DNA from: Gulosibacter sediminis
GTDB lineage: Bacteria > Actinomycetota > Actinomycetes > Actinomycetales > Microbacteriaceae
DNA: 64,000 nt
Direction of reading: 5' to 3'
NCBI RefSeq assembly: GCF_023370115.1
Contig: NZ_CP097160.1
Location: 2,480,001 to 2,544,000 of the forward strand
Both the position numbers and the translations under genes were made by a program. Shown one piece after another: positions 1-7,990 of this stretch. Under the pieces are notes generated by a model. That model saw nothing but the letters and a program-made list of their open reading frames with translations. It did not search any database and was not told where the DNA came from. Each line of letters opens with the position of its first letter. Position 1 is the stretch's first letter.

Positions 1-660
1 TTCGAGGTTCAACCCGACGTAGGTGTCTTCGATGGGCTGCTCGACGCAGACGTCAACGCCACCAACGGCGTTCGACATCTCGATGACGCCGCGGAACGTG
101 ATCATCGCCGCGTACTGAATGTCGAGCCCGCTCATCTCCTCGACAGTCGCGACGATGCAGCCCATGCCGCCCTCGTCGAGGATCGAGTTCATCATGACGC
201 CGTAACGCTCGGAAACCTGCTCGCCGTCGTCGTTCGTGCACGCTGGCGTGTCGACGAGGGTGTCACGCGGAATCGAGACGACCGAGGCGTGAGAGTGGTC
301 CTCCGAGAGGTGGAAGAGCATGTTCACGTCGTTGAGCGTGCCGTCGGCGTCGGGCGACCCCTCGCCGAATTCCTCGCCCTGACCGACGCGGGTGTCGCTG
401 CCGACGAGCAGGATGTTCACGCCACCCTCGAACGTGTCAATGCTCGGGTCGGAATTGTCCTCGAGCTCAAACGTGCTGACGTTGCCGAGCAGGTTCCAGT
501 AGACAATCGTGCCGAAGGTGATGAGCGAGACGAGCAGCACGGCGACAACCATGCCAACGCCCTTGCCCACGGTGCCCCACGTGCTGGTCACGGCGAGTCG
601 CCCGTGCCGCGCTTGCGTGCCGCTCGGGGCGGCGGCGCGGGGGGAAGTGTGGTTTGCCAA
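1..660 (-). CDS. LCP (LytR-CpsA-Psr) family protein, 3' end outside the window
   Basis: LCP proteins are membrane-anchored phosphotransferases that attach teichoic acid or other glycopolymers to peptidoglycan on the outer face of the membrane. The visible part has a short cytoplasmic tail, one membrane segment at about residues 35-57, then the LCP domain with the motifs NILLVGSDTR and VVSIPRDTLV and the phrase ITFRGVIEMSNAVGGVDVCV. I chose a TTG start at 660 because a GGAG lies 7 nt upstream and no better start exists in frame. The stop codon lies beyond base 1. The gene follows the tRNA-Ser by about 33 nt on the same strand. Family assignment is firm; which polymer it ligates cannot be told. 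Confidence 0.85.
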   Translation of the reverse strand, partial: MANHTSPRAAAPSGTQARHGRLAVTSTWGTVGKGVGMVVAVLLVSLITFGTIVYWNLLGNVSTFELEDNSDPSIDTFEGGVNILLVGSDTRVGQGEEFGEGSPDADGTLNDVNMLFHLSEDHSHASVVSIPRDTLVDTPACTNDDGEQVSERYGVMMNSILDEGGMGCIVATVEEMSGLDIQYAAMITFRGVIEMSNAVGGVDVCVEQPIEDTYVGLNLE

Positions 661-693
661 GCACGGACTCCAGAGAGGGAAACAACGGATGCG

Positions 694-778
694 CGGAGGG
701 CGTGGGATTCGAACCCACGGGACATTGCTGCCCACTGGTTTTCAAGACCAGCTCCTTAGGCCGCTCGGACAGCCCTCC
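694..778 (-). tRNA. tRNA-Ser (anticodon UGA)
   Basis: Read on the minus strand the sequence begins GGAGGGCTGTCCGAGCGGCC and ends in the matching acceptor strand GCCCTCC plus discriminator G. The anticodon stem CTGGT/ACCAG encloses the loop CTTGAAA, giving anticodon TGA. A long variable arm follows, as expected for serine tRNA, and the T arm reads GTGGGTTCGAATCCCAC. No CCA is encoded. The serine tRNA synthetase gene serS lies about 0.9 kb upstream on the same strand. Confidence 0.96.
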
Positions 779-803
779 AAACCGACAACAATTCGATAAC
801 GAA

Positions 804-1643
804 TCAGCCGGACTGCGACATATCGTAGCCGACCTTCGCGAGGGCAAGTGCAAGACCGTCGTGATAAAAGTCCGTCGTCAGGTCGCTCGCGGCGTCAATC
901 ACCTGCTGTGGCGCGTTTCCCATGGCAAAACTGCGCCCGCCAATTTCCTTCGCCCACTCGAGCATCTGGATGTCGTTGAAGCCGTCACCGGCGACGACGA
1001 CGTTGCGCCCAGAGATACCCAGGTTCGTGCGCACCTTCTCGAGCGCGGTCGCCTTGTTCACTCCCTCGGGCGCGATGTCGAGCCAAGCCGACCAACCCAC
1101 CGAGTAGGTCACCTGGTGCAGGCCCGAGCCCTTCACCTCGGCGACAAATTCTTCGACCGAGTGGTCCGGCGAGACTACGACGAGCCGCGTCACGGGGTGC
1201 CCGAGCAGGTCTTCAAACTTCACCTCGGTGCCCTGCGCCTCGAAGCTGCCGTCGGGAAACTGCCCCGAATAGCGGTAAACCCCATCCGGCCCCTCGACCG
1301 CGAAGCGCGCGTTGCGCAGCACGGGTCGCAGGCGGATGAGCGCGTCGGTCGGGTCGAAGGTCTCGACCCAGGCGGCCGCGTAGTCGCTGTTCGCCGGCGC
1401 CGAAACGCCCTCGGCGCGCTCGAGCACCATCGCACCGTTCGCCGACACGAGGTAGCGCGAGTCGAGCGAGAGCCGTTCGCGCACCGGGAGCATGTCGGCC
1501 GCTGAGCGCCCCGTGGCGAGCATCACCTCGTGGCCCTCGGCGCGCAGGCGCTTGACCTGCTGTCGGGTCGCGTCGGGAATCTCGCCGTCGACATCGAGGA
1601 TCGTGCCGTCGATGTCGAGGGCAATCAGCAGCCGCTCGGTCAT
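804..1643 (-). CDS. HAD-superfamily phosphatase, Cof type
   Basis: A 279-residue Cof/YidA-type HAD hydrolase, probably a cytoplasmic phosphatase acting on sugar phosphates or similar small substrates. It begins [17 protein letters not shown], carrying the nucleophile motif DxDGT, has the typical TGRSAADML segment after strand 2, and the C-terminal magnesium motif [12 protein letters not shown]. Length is normal for the family. The ATG overlaps the serS stop by four bases (ATGA), so the two genes are translationally coupled. The substrate is unknown. Confidence 0.9.
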   Translation of the reverse strand: MTERLLIALDIDGTILDVDGEIPDATRQQVKRLRAEGHEVMLATGRSAADMLPVRERLSLDSRYLVSANGAMVLERAEGVSAPANSDYAAAWVETFDPTDALIRLRPVLRNARFAVEGPDGVYRYSGQFPDGSFEAQGTEVKFEDLLGHPVTRLVVVSPDHSVEEFVAEVKGSGLHQVTYSVGWSAWLDIAPEGVNKATALEKVRTNLGISGRNVVVAGDGFNDIQMLEWAKEIGGRSFAMGNAPQQVIDAASDLTTDFYHDGLALALAKVGYDMSQSG

Positions 1644-2902
1644 GCGATCGGCTCCAGCACCTCGAGGCCGCCGAGGTACGGGCGCAGCGCCTCGGGCACG
1701 AGCACCGAACCGTCGGCGCGCTGGTGGGTCTCGAGAATCGCGACGAGCCAGCGCGTGGTGGCGATCGTGCCGTTCAGGGTCGCAACCGGCTGCGTCTTGC
1801 CTTCCGCGCCGCGGGTGCGGATGCCGAGACGTCGCGTCTGGTAGGTGGTGCAGTTCGACGTCGACGTGAGCTCGCGGTACGCGTCCTGCGTCGGCACCCA
1901 CGCCTCGACGTCGTACTTGCGCGCGGCCGACGAGCCGAGGTCGCCGGCGGCGGTGTCGATGACCCGGTAGTGCAGGCCGAGGGCATGCATCATGTCCTCC
2001 TGCCAGCCGAGCATGCGCTGGTGCTCGGCCTGCGCATCCTCAGGGGTCGTGTAGACGAACATCTCGACCTTGTTGAACTGGTGCACGCGGATGATGCCTC
2101 GGGTGTCCTTACCTGCCGAGCCGGCCTCGCGGCGGTAGCAGGTCGACCAGCCGACGTAGCGCAGGGGCTCGGCGACGTCGATGATCTCGTCGGCGTGGTA
2201 GCCCGCGAGCGCGACCTCGCTCGTGCCGGTGAGGTAGAGGTCGTCGGCGGGGAGGTAGTAGATCTCGTCGGCGTGCTCGCCGAGGAACCCGGTGCCGCGC
2301 ATGATCTCGGGCTTCACGAGGGTGGGCGGCGTGAGCATGATGAAGCCGTTCTCGATCGCCTTGTTCAGGCCGAGTTGCATCACGGCGAGCTCGAGCCGGG
2401 CACCGATGCCTCGCAGGTAGTCGAAGCGGGCGCCCGACACTTTCGCGCCGCGCTGCATGTCGATTGCGCCGAGCAGCTCCCCGATCTCGAGGTGGTCGCG
2501 CGGGGCGAAGTCGAATTCGGGCTTGACGCCCTCGGTGCGCAGCACGATGTAGTCGTCCTCGCCGCCGGCAGGCACGTCGTCGAGGACGATGTTCTCGATC
2601 TTGCCCACCGCATCCGCGAACGCCGTCTCGGCCTCGTTCGCGCTCGCCTGCGCATCTTTGACCTGCGCCGCGAGTTCCTGCACGGCCGCGAGCAGCGCGG
2701 GGCGCTCCTCCTTCGACGCCTTGCCGATCTCCTTCGAGCGCGCGTTCTGTTCGGCGCGCAGCGACTCGTAGCGCTGGAGTGCCTCGCGTCGCGACGAGTC
2801 CGCCGCAATCGCCTCGTCAACGGTGGCCGGGTCGTTGCCGCGGGCCGCTTGCGAACGCTTGACTACGTCGGGGGACTCTCTCAGGAGCTGAACATCGATC
2901 AC
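1640..2902 (-). CDS. serS: Seryl-tRNA synthetase
   Basis: Charges tRNA-Ser with serine in the cytoplasm. The 420-residue protein has the N-terminal long coiled-coil arm (about residues 30-100) that grips the long variable arm of tRNA-Ser. The class II catalytic core follows, with motif 2 around [14 protein letters not shown] (read [14 protein letters not shown] here) and motif 3 in [16 protein letters not shown]. The start is GTG at 2902. No Shine-Dalgarno is present, but TAGCAT lies 6 nt upstream, so the mRNA is probably leaderless. It is followed by the HAD gene with a 4-nt overlap, and a tRNA-Ser gene lies just beyond. Confidence 0.97.
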   Translation of the reverse strand: MIDVQLLRESPDVVKRSQAARGNDPATVDEAIAADSSRREALQRYESLRAEQNARSKEIGKASKEERPALLAAVQELAAQVKDAQASANEAETAFADAVGKIENIVLDDVPAGGEDDYIVLRTEGVKPEFDFAPRDHLEIGELLGAIDMQRGAKVSGARFDYLRGIGARLELAVMQLGLNKAIENGFIMLTPPTLVKPEIMRGTGFLGEHADEIYYLPADDLYLTGTSEVALAGYHADEIIDVAEPLRYVGWSTCYRREAGSAGKDTRGIIRVHQFNKVEMFVYTTPEDAQAEHQRMLGWQEDMMHALGLHYRVIDTAAGDLGSSAARKYDVEAWVPTQDAYRELTSTSNCTTYQTRRLGIRTRGAEGKTQPVATLNGTIATTRWLVAILETHQRADGSVLVPEALRPYLGGLEVLEPIA

Positions 2903-2969
2903 CCTGCCATGCTATCGACCTCGGGAAACGGATGCCGAGCGGCGCCGGTTGCCGCCTAGCATTGGTGCC
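2903..2969. promoter_or_regulatory. Divergent promoters of serS and the lipid kinase gene
   Basis: The 67-bp gap between two divergent start codons holds a -10-like TAGCAT on each strand: 2909-2914 on the minus strand, 6 nt from the serS GTG, and 2957-2962 on the plus strand, 7 nt from the kinase ATG. Both spacings would place transcription start at or next to the first base of the start codon. No clear -35 elements are visible. Confidence 0.55.
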
Positions 2970-3926
2970 ATGACAGCGAAGCGTGCCGCGATAGTCGCGA
3001 ACCCCGTGAAGATCGACATGGCGCAATTGCGGCGCCTGCTGCCCGCGATGGAGCGCGCGCACGGCTACGCCGACACGCTCATCCTCGAGACGACAGCCGA
3101 CTCCCCCGGCACCGAGCAGACCGCCGAGGCGATCGACGCGGGCGTCGACGTCGTTATTGCCGCGGGCGGCGACGGCACCGTACGCCTCGTCGCCGACAAG
3201 CTCGCGCACTCGGATGTGCCGATCGGCATCATCCCCGCCGGCACCGGCAACCTGCTCGCCCGCAACCTCGGCCTCGTCGACCGCTTCAACCGCATCTTCG
3301 ACCTCGAGGATGCGCTCGAGGTCGCGTTCGGCAACCGCGAGCGCCGCATCGACCTCGGCGAGGTCGACGTCGAGCGGCCCGACGGCGAGCACGAGCGCTT
3401 CCGCTTCAGCATCATCGCGGGCGTCGGCATCGACGCGGGCATGATCGAGCACACCGACGAGGAGCTCAAGGCAAAGATCGGCTGGCTCGCCTACGGCGGC
3501 GGCATCGCCCGCTGGCTCGTCGGCTCGGGCGCGTTCAGCGCGCGCTACAAGATCTCGGGCGGCCGCACCTGGGGCACGCGCGCTTCGAGCATCATGATCG
3601 GCAACTCGGGCAGCCTGCCCGGCGGCCTCAACCTGCTGCCCGACGCCGCCATCGATGACGGCCTCATCGACATGGTGATCATGCGCCCGCGCGGCCCACT
3701 CGGCTGGTCGATGGTCGCGGCGGGGGTCATCGCCCGTAACCTGCCGAACGTGAAGCTGCCGGCGCACGGTGCGGTCAACTACTTCCAGGGCGAGGAGATT
3801 CTGCTGCGCCTCGACGGCGGCCCGCAGCACTTCGAGCTCGACGGCGACACCGAGGGCGAGGTCGTCGCGCTGCGCGCCCACACGCTCGAGGGCGCGCTCG
3901 TCGCCCGCGTGCCGGTGACGCGCTAG
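2970..3926 (+). CDS. Diacylglycerol kinase-like lipid kinase
   Basis: A 318-residue DagK/YegS-family lipid kinase, which phosphorylates diacylglycerol or a related lipid at the membrane. The nucleotide-binding region has NPVK near the start, the family signature GGDGT at residues 66-70 and PIGIIPAGTGNLLARNLGL shortly after. The C-terminal half (GNSGSLPGGLNLLPDAAIDD and the DGD segment near the end) matches the second domain of the fold. The ATG at 2970 was chosen over an in-frame TTG at 2949 because conservation begins at MTAKRAAIVANPVK and a TAGCAT lies 7 nt upstream. Substrate specificity cannot be read from sequence. Confidence 0.88.
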   Translation: MTAKRAAIVANPVKIDMAQLRRLLPAMERAHGYADTLILETTADSPGTEQTAEAIDAGVDVVIAAGGDGTVRLVADKLAHSDVPIGIIPAGTGNLLARNLGLVDRFNRIFDLEDALEVAFGNRERRIDLGEVDVERPDGEHERFRFSIIAGVGIDAGMIEHTDEELKAKIGWLAYGGGIARWLVGSGAFSARYKISGGRTWGTRASSIMIGNSGSLPGGLNLLPDAAIDDGLIDMVIMRPRGPLGWSMVAAGVIARNLPNVKLPAHGAVNYFQGEEILLRLDGGPQHFELDGDTEGEVVALRAHTLEGALVARVPVTR

Positions 3927-3999
3927 CGGCCTGGGCGCGCCCTACGCGGGGCGGTGCGTCGGACCGGCCCTGACAATTGGCGTCGCTTGTGGCGCGCTG

Positions 4000-4050
4000 A
4001 GCGACAAGTGGCCACCTCACAATCGCGCCACTTGTCGCTGACCGCGCCAC
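4000..4050. repeat. 51-bp dispersed intergenic repeat, copy A
   Basis: One of four copies that align without gaps. It begins AGCGACAA, has GCGCCACTTGT at position 26 and a second GCGCCAC at position 45. In this copy the arms AGCGACAAGTGG (4000-4011) and CCACTTGTCGCT (4028-4039) form a perfect 12-bp inverted repeat around a 16-nt loop. No ORF or U-tract is associated. The rest of the gap 3927-4232 holds further degenerate CGCCACT-like sequence and nothing else I recognise. Confidence 0.8.
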
Positions 4051-4232
4051 TCCTCACTCAACCGTGACCACGTCTCGTCGGTGACTGCACCAGTCATCGT
4101 TCACCACGCCACTGGCAACGCACTCGAGCAAGCACGGCGCGGTACGGATGCGCGCATCCACAGCCCCGAGTTATCCACAGTTTGGTTGCTCCTCCCGGGC
4201 GCGGCGAGGCGCCGCACGGTGTACTGCGGGCC

Positions 4233-4470
4233 ATGAGACTCGAATTCACCAACAGCGACAGTTACGCCGACGCCGCACGGGCGGCGCACATCCGACGCCA
4301 GCACCGCAGCGGCCACGCCATCAAAGTCGGTCTCGGCGGCTACCTGCTCCTCGATGAACCAGCACATGAGAGCGCTGTTGCCCCTCTCACAGTCGCGGCG
4401 GCTCGGGCGATCGCCGTTGGCCGCGCGAATCCCTCAAGCGTCGTGAGCGGCGAGGCCGCCGCGGTGCTCA
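4233..4470 (+). pseudogene. Truncated 5' fragment, possibly an AbiEi-antitoxin/DUF559-type gene
   Basis: The reading frame from ATG 4233 gives about 79 residues, beginning MRLEFTNSDSYADAARAAHI and ending near VVSGEAAAVL. The pattern of a winged-helix-like start, a GGYLLLDEP segment and then SGEAAAVL resembles the N-terminal region of actinobacterial AbiEi/DUF559 proteins (RRGVY..., HESAAALHG). Past about 4470 the frame becomes antisense to the truncated hydrolase gene and loses any resemblance. The family call is tentative. The truncation reading is better supported, because the facing gene loses its own 3' end at the same place. Confidence 0.4.
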
Positions 4471-5284
4471 CGCGCAGCGTGACGTCGTCGAGCTTCGTGA
4501 CGTTGCGATACGCCCACGCGAGTGACCTGGCGCCCCGCGCACGGCCGAGGCTCACGGCGTCGTGTTCCCCGGCGAGGATGAGCACTGGCACCCGCGCTGC
4601 GCGGCCTCGGCGGCGCAGCGGCGGCAGCGAGAAGGTGCCGAGCAGACCCGGCAGGTCGAGCATGTCGGACTGCCCGATGTCGAAGCCGTAGAGGTCGTCG
4701 ATCATCTTCTGCACCTCGGCCTTGTCGCGGCTGAGCCAGCTCATGCCGTGGCCGTCGTCGCCGTAGGGCGCATTGAAGTCGCCCGTGTTCGCGATTCCGG
4801 GGAGCATCACGGTCGTGCCCGAGAGCACGAGCGCGTCGAAGATGTCGGGTTCGTCGGCGAACTGCTTCTGTGCCATCAGCGAGCCCCACGAGTGGGCGAG
4901 CTCGACGAGGCGCGCGCCCGCATAGCGGCCTCGCGTCCAGGTGATGACGTGGCGGATGAGCCGAAGCGAGTCGCGCATCCCGTGCTTGCCCATCTCGCCG
5001 ATCCCGCGGTGATAGACGCCCGTGCGGCCGTGCCCGAGGTGGTCGTCGGCCACCACCGCGAAGCCGGATGCGCGCAGCGCGTTCGCGAGCCGCTGGTAGC
5101 GGCGCGCGTGCTCGCCGGCACCGTGGGAGATGTGCACGACGGCGCGCGGTGTGCCCTCGGGCAGCCACTCGTAGACGTGTACCTTGATGCCGTCGAACGG
5201 GAGCACGTGCTCGACGTAGTCGACCTCGATGCCGTCGTTCGAGGTGTCGACACCGGGGGTGTAAAAGCGATCTGCGACAGCCAT
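4340..5284 (-). pseudogene. Truncated alpha/beta hydrolase (monoacylglycerol-lipase-like), catalytic His lost
   Basis: Residues 1-272 are closely similar to the intact paralogue at 32289-33215. They include the nucleophile Ser132 in HSWGS, the GEHD acid region near residue 242 and the shared phrase FDIGQSDMLD. After DDVTLRV the sequence departs abruptly. The paralogue continues IYDDARHEVFNE, which carries the catalytic histidine (His277), whereas this copy reads STAAASPLTTLEG and stops after 42 unrelated residues. The break at about 4469 coincides with the end of the facing gene fragment, so one deletion across a tail-to-tail junction explains both. The protein, if made, should be inactive. 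Confidence 0.8.
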
Positions 5285-5356
5285 GATGCGCTAAGGCTAT
5301 CGCTGCGTGCCGTACTCGAGTCGCGACCGGCGTGGCCACAGTTCCCGAGTCGCAAC

Positions 5357-5740
5357 CTACTTACTCAGGAGCGCGACTCCCTCGATTTCGAAGAGCACGT
5401 TGCCGGGGAAGCTGACTCCCACGGTTGAACGTGCTGGCGGGTTCTCGGGGAAGAACTCCTTGTAGATCTCATTGAACGTGCCGAAGGTGCTCGAGTCGGC
5501 AAGGAAGCAGAGCGTCTTGACTACCCGCTCACGGCTCGAGCCTGAACCTTCAACCGCGGCGACGAAGTTGGTGAGCGCCTGGCGTACTTGGACCTCGAAC
5601 TCATCCGGCAGGATGCCCGTCGCCGGGTCGCCGCCTGTCTGGCCCGCGAGAAACACGATGTCGCCCGCCACGACCGCTGGCGAGTAGTGCCCTCCGGGCG
5701 CGGGGATCCCATCAGGGTGCAGAATCTTCAGGTCAGTCAT
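5357..5740 (-). CDS. ridA: RidA/YjgF family enamine/imine deaminase
   Basis: A 127-residue RidA-family protein, a trimeric cytoplasmic enzyme that hydrolyses reactive enamines and imines released by amino-acid-metabolising enzymes. The signature PPARSTVGVSFP includes the catalytic arginine (Arg104), and the C-terminal LFEIEGVAL strand is typical. A GAAAGGGG ribosome-binding site precedes the ATG. Its promoter region carries the TTCCTCA-N4-TGAGGtA operator shared with the catabolic island, so it is probably co-regulated with the D-amino-acid dehydrogenase whose imine product it could hydrolyse. Confidence 0.9.
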   Translation of the reverse strand: MTDLKILHPDGIPAPGGHYSPAVVAGDIVFLAGQTGGDPATGILPDEFEVQVRQALTNFVAAVEGSGSSRERVVKTLCFLADSSTFGTFNEIYKEFFPENPPARSTVGVSFPGNVLFEIEGVALLSK

Positions 5741-5791
5741 GGAGCCCCTTTCGATGTGCCGCTCACTGCGGCGCCAGTATCGGTTGCCGCC

Positions 5792-5820
5792 AATATAGCC
5801 CCTTCCTCAGGGCTGAGGTA
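5792..5820 (-). promoter_or_regulatory. ridA promoter -10 and operator site 1
   Basis: On the minus strand a TATATT (5792-5797) is a strong -10 candidate for ridA. Directly upstream lies TTCCTCAGGGCTGAGGTA (5803-5820), which matches the island operator TTCCTCA-N4-TGAGGAA at 13 of 14 arm bases. Binding here would cover the spacer of the ridA promoter. Confidence 0.6.
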
Positions 5821-5899
5821 CTTAACGCAATAAACTCCCGCAAATAGACCCCTCGGGGCGAGCGCACATCCGACCTTGAGCCATTGAATATGAAGCAGA

Positions 5900-5917
5900 T
5901 TCCTCAAAAATGATGTA
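5900..5917. promoter_or_regulatory. Operator site 2 (weaker)
   Basis: TTCCTCAAAAATGATGTA keeps the left arm and the TGA of the right arm of the island operator. It lies between ridA and the transporter operon. A possible -10 TACAGT overlaps it at 5916-5921, but no matching -35 is visible. The gap 5741-6219 otherwise holds only operator sites, one weak small ORF and the transporter promoter. Confidence 0.4.
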
Positions 5918-5958
5918 CAGTCTCAGGCAATCCAACCGGCCACCGACGGGGAGGCCCA

Positions 5959-6144
5959 ATGTTCGTGACGGCCCATTTGCCCCAAGTACGCACTGCAGAT
6001 CCCCCACTTTCCGCGTATTCACGGGCAACTCCGCACGCTGACAGGCGCGCGTCAACCACCGACACGCACATCGCGACACGCGAACCCAACATCCCGAGAA
6101 CACCCCTTGCAGGGAGCAACGTTGCCCGGTACGTTCTTGAATAA
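5959..6144 (+). CDS. Possible small ORF of 61 residues, doubtful
   Basis: A GGGGAGG lies 4 nt before the ATG and the frame runs to a TAA just before operator site 3. The predicted peptide (MFVTAHLPQVRTADPPL...) shows no motif, signal peptide or membrane segment, and its third codon positions are much less GC-biased than those of neighbouring genes. It may be a leader ORF for the transporter operon or merely chance. I cannot name a function. Confidence 0.15.
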   Translation: MFVTAHLPQVRTADPPLSAYSRATPHADRRASTTDTHIATREPNIPRTPLAGSNVARYVLE

Positions 6145-6164
6145 GCTTCCTCATCTTTGAGGAT
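6107..6164 (+). promoter_or_regulatory. Promoter and operator site 3 of the transporter operon
   Basis: TTGCAG (6107-6112) and TACGTT (6130-6135) are separated by 17 nt. The predicted start is near 6142. Operator TTCCTCATCTTTGAGGAT occupies 6147-6164, just downstream of that start, a position suited to repression. Confidence 0.55.
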
Positions 6165-6219
6165 CTACGCGCCGCAGCAGGACAAGAGTCCTCGCGAACC
6201 GAACGAGGAGAGTGAGCGC

Positions 6220-7167
6220 ATGACGAGTCAGTCCGTAACCAGCTCGGGAACGAGAGGGACGCCTAAGGAAGTCGTCCGAATCAAACACTGGGGCCGCTGG
6301 GTCTCCGGCATCATCCTGGTCGGCCTTCTTGCCGCGCTCATCTATGCCTTCGCGGTTGGCAAGATCGACTGGTCCTACGTCGGTCAATACCTTACGGCCC
6401 CTGCAGTCCTTTCGGGCCTCTGGGCCACGGTATACATCTCGGTGCTCTCGATGCTCATCGGTATCGTCCTTGGCATCTTCTTCGCGATCCTCCGGCTCTC
6501 TCCCTCCCCCGTGTCACAGTTCTTCGCGTGGCTCTACATCTGGTTCTTCCGCGGCACACCGGTGTACCTGCAGCTGCTGCTCTGGTTCAACCTCGCGCTC
6601 GTGTTCCCGACGATAGGTTTCTTCGGCATCTTCGAAGCGCGCACCGTCGACGTCATGACCCCGTTCCTCGCGGCGCTGCTCGGCCTCGGCGTGAACCAAG
6701 GTTCGTACCTCACCGAACTCATCCGCGGCGGCATCCTCTCGGTCGACCACGGTCAGACGCAGGCAGCCCAGGCGCTTGGAATGGGTCGCATCAAGATCCT
6801 TCGCCGCATCGTGCTCCCGCAGGCCATGCGCGTCATCGTTCCTCCGCTCGGCAATGAGTTCATTGGCCTGCTCAAGACAAGTTCACTCGCCTCGGCCATC
6901 GCGTTCCAAGAGGTGCTGTTCCGATCGCAGCAGATCTACTTCGTCAACACGATGGTCATGGAACTGTTGCTCGTTGCCGCGTTCTGGTACCTCATCGTCG
7001 TGTCGATCTTCAGCATCGGTCAGTACTACGTCGAGCGGTACTTCGCTCGAGGTCAGGCAGTACAGCAAAAGAAGGGCCTGATCGAACACGTCACCACCTC
7101 GTTGGTGACGCTCCCCCGCTCTTTCAAGGGCCAGCGCAAGGTTGAGCGAAAGGTGGCGAAGAAGTAA
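6220..7167 (+). CDS. Polar amino-acid ABC transporter permease
   Basis: Integral-membrane subunit (315 residues) of a PAAT/HisM-type importer. It has a long cytoplasmic N-terminus, a first membrane segment at about residues 28-50, a cluster of further segments, and the EAA loop that contacts the ATPase (AAQALGMGRIKILRRIVLPQ). A single permease gene suggests a homodimer. The ATG at 6220 has GAGGAGAG upstream; the in-frame ATG-like start at 6157 lies inside the operator and was rejected. The TAA overlaps the ATPase ATG (TAATG). The substrate is probably an amino-acid-like compound degraded by the island enzymes. Confidence 0.9.
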   Translation: MTSQSVTSSGTRGTPKEVVRIKHWGRWVSGIILVGLLAALIYAFAVGKIDWSYVGQYLTAPAVLSGLWATVYISVLSMLIGIVLGIFFAILRLSPSPVSQFFAWLYIWFFRGTPVYLQLLLWFNLALVFPTIGFFGIFEARTVDVMTPFLAALLGLGVNQGSYLTELIRGGILSVDHGQTQAAQALGMGRIKILRRIVLPQAMRVIVPPLGNEFIGLLKTSSLASAIAFQEVLFRSQQIYFVNTMVMELLLVAAFWYLIVVSIFSIGQYYVERYFARGQAVQQKKGLIEHVTTSLVTLPRSFKGQRKVERKVAKK

Positions 7168-7943
7168 TGAGCCAGCAACCAATGATTGAGGCCGTGAACG
7201 TCGAGAAGCACTATGGCGACAACCACGTGCTCAAGGGCGTCTCACTCGAAGTCGAACGCGGCGAAGTACTCTGCCTCGTCGGCGCATCGGGATCCGGAAA
7301 GTCGACTTTCCTCCGATGCATGAACCACCTCGAAGCAGTTGACGGTGGCGAGCTCTACGTTGAGGGAAGCCTTGTCGGCTACGAGGAGAAGAACGGCAAG
7401 CTCTACGAACTCGCCGAGCGCCAGGTCTGCAAACGTCGTGAGGACATCGGCATGGTGTTCCAGAGCTTCAACCTATTCCCCCACATGACGGTGCTGCAAA
7501 ACATCATCGAAGGCCCGACCCAGGTCAAGGGCGAGTCGAAGAAGGTCGCAACCGAGCGTGCACACAAACTGCTTGACCGCGTGGGACTCGCGGAAAAGGC
7601 AACCGCCTATCCGAAGCAGCTCTCGGGTGGCCAGCAGCAGCGCGTTGCGATCGCCCGAGCCCTCGCCATGGAGCCGAAGCTCATGCTGTTCGACGAACCC
7701 ACGAGTGCGCTCGACCCTGAGCTCGTCGGCGAGGTGCTTGGTGTCATGCGCGACCTCGCGAACGACGGCATGACGATGGTTGTTGTCACCCATGAGATGG
7801 CGTTCGCAGAGGAGGTCGGCGACATCCTCGCGTTCATGGACGGCGGCCGCATCGCACAGATCGGCGCACCCAAGGACGTCATCGCGAACCCCGCGAACGA
7901 CAAGATCGCGAGCTTCTTCTCACGAGTTCGCCACGAACGTTAA
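7167..7943 (+). CDS. Polar amino-acid ABC transporter ATPase
   Basis: A 258-residue GlnQ/HisP-type ATPase that drives the importer. Visible motifs are Walker A GASGSGKST, the Q-loop in MVFQSFNLFPHMT, the signature LSGGQQQR, Walker B LMLFDEPTSALDPE and the switch histidine in VVVTHEMAF. An insertion after LEAVDGGELYVEG (YEEKNGKLYELAERQVCKRR) lengthens the helical subdomain slightly, as in other PAAT ATPases. Translation is coupled to the permease by the TAATG overlap. Uptake specificity comes from the binding protein encoded next. Confidence 0.94.
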   Translation: MSQQPMIEAVNVEKHYGDNHVLKGVSLEVERGEVLCLVGASGSGKSTFLRCMNHLEAVDGGELYVEGSLVGYEEKNGKLYELAERQVCKRREDIGMVFQSFNLFPHMTVLQNIIEGPTQVKGESKKVATERAHKLLDRVGLAEKATAYPKQLSGGQQQRVAIARALAMEPKLMLFDEPTSALDPELVGEVLGVMRDLANDGMTMVVVTHEMAFAEEVGDILAFMDGGRIAQIGAPKDVIANPANDKIASFFSRVRHER

Positions 7944-7990
7944 ACCCTCATCCTCCATGCAGAATCCAGTGACCAGAAAGGGTCAGTCTC

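Noticed and set aside
4000-4050. Intrinsic terminator of the lipid kinase gene
   Set aside because: No U-tract follows, and the same 51-bp unit occurs elsewhere without matching gene ends, so a terminator role alone does not explain it.
5959-6144. Confident small protein gene upstream of the transporter
   Set aside because: Despite a good ribosome-binding site, codon third positions and lack of motifs do not support coding. Listed only as doubtful.
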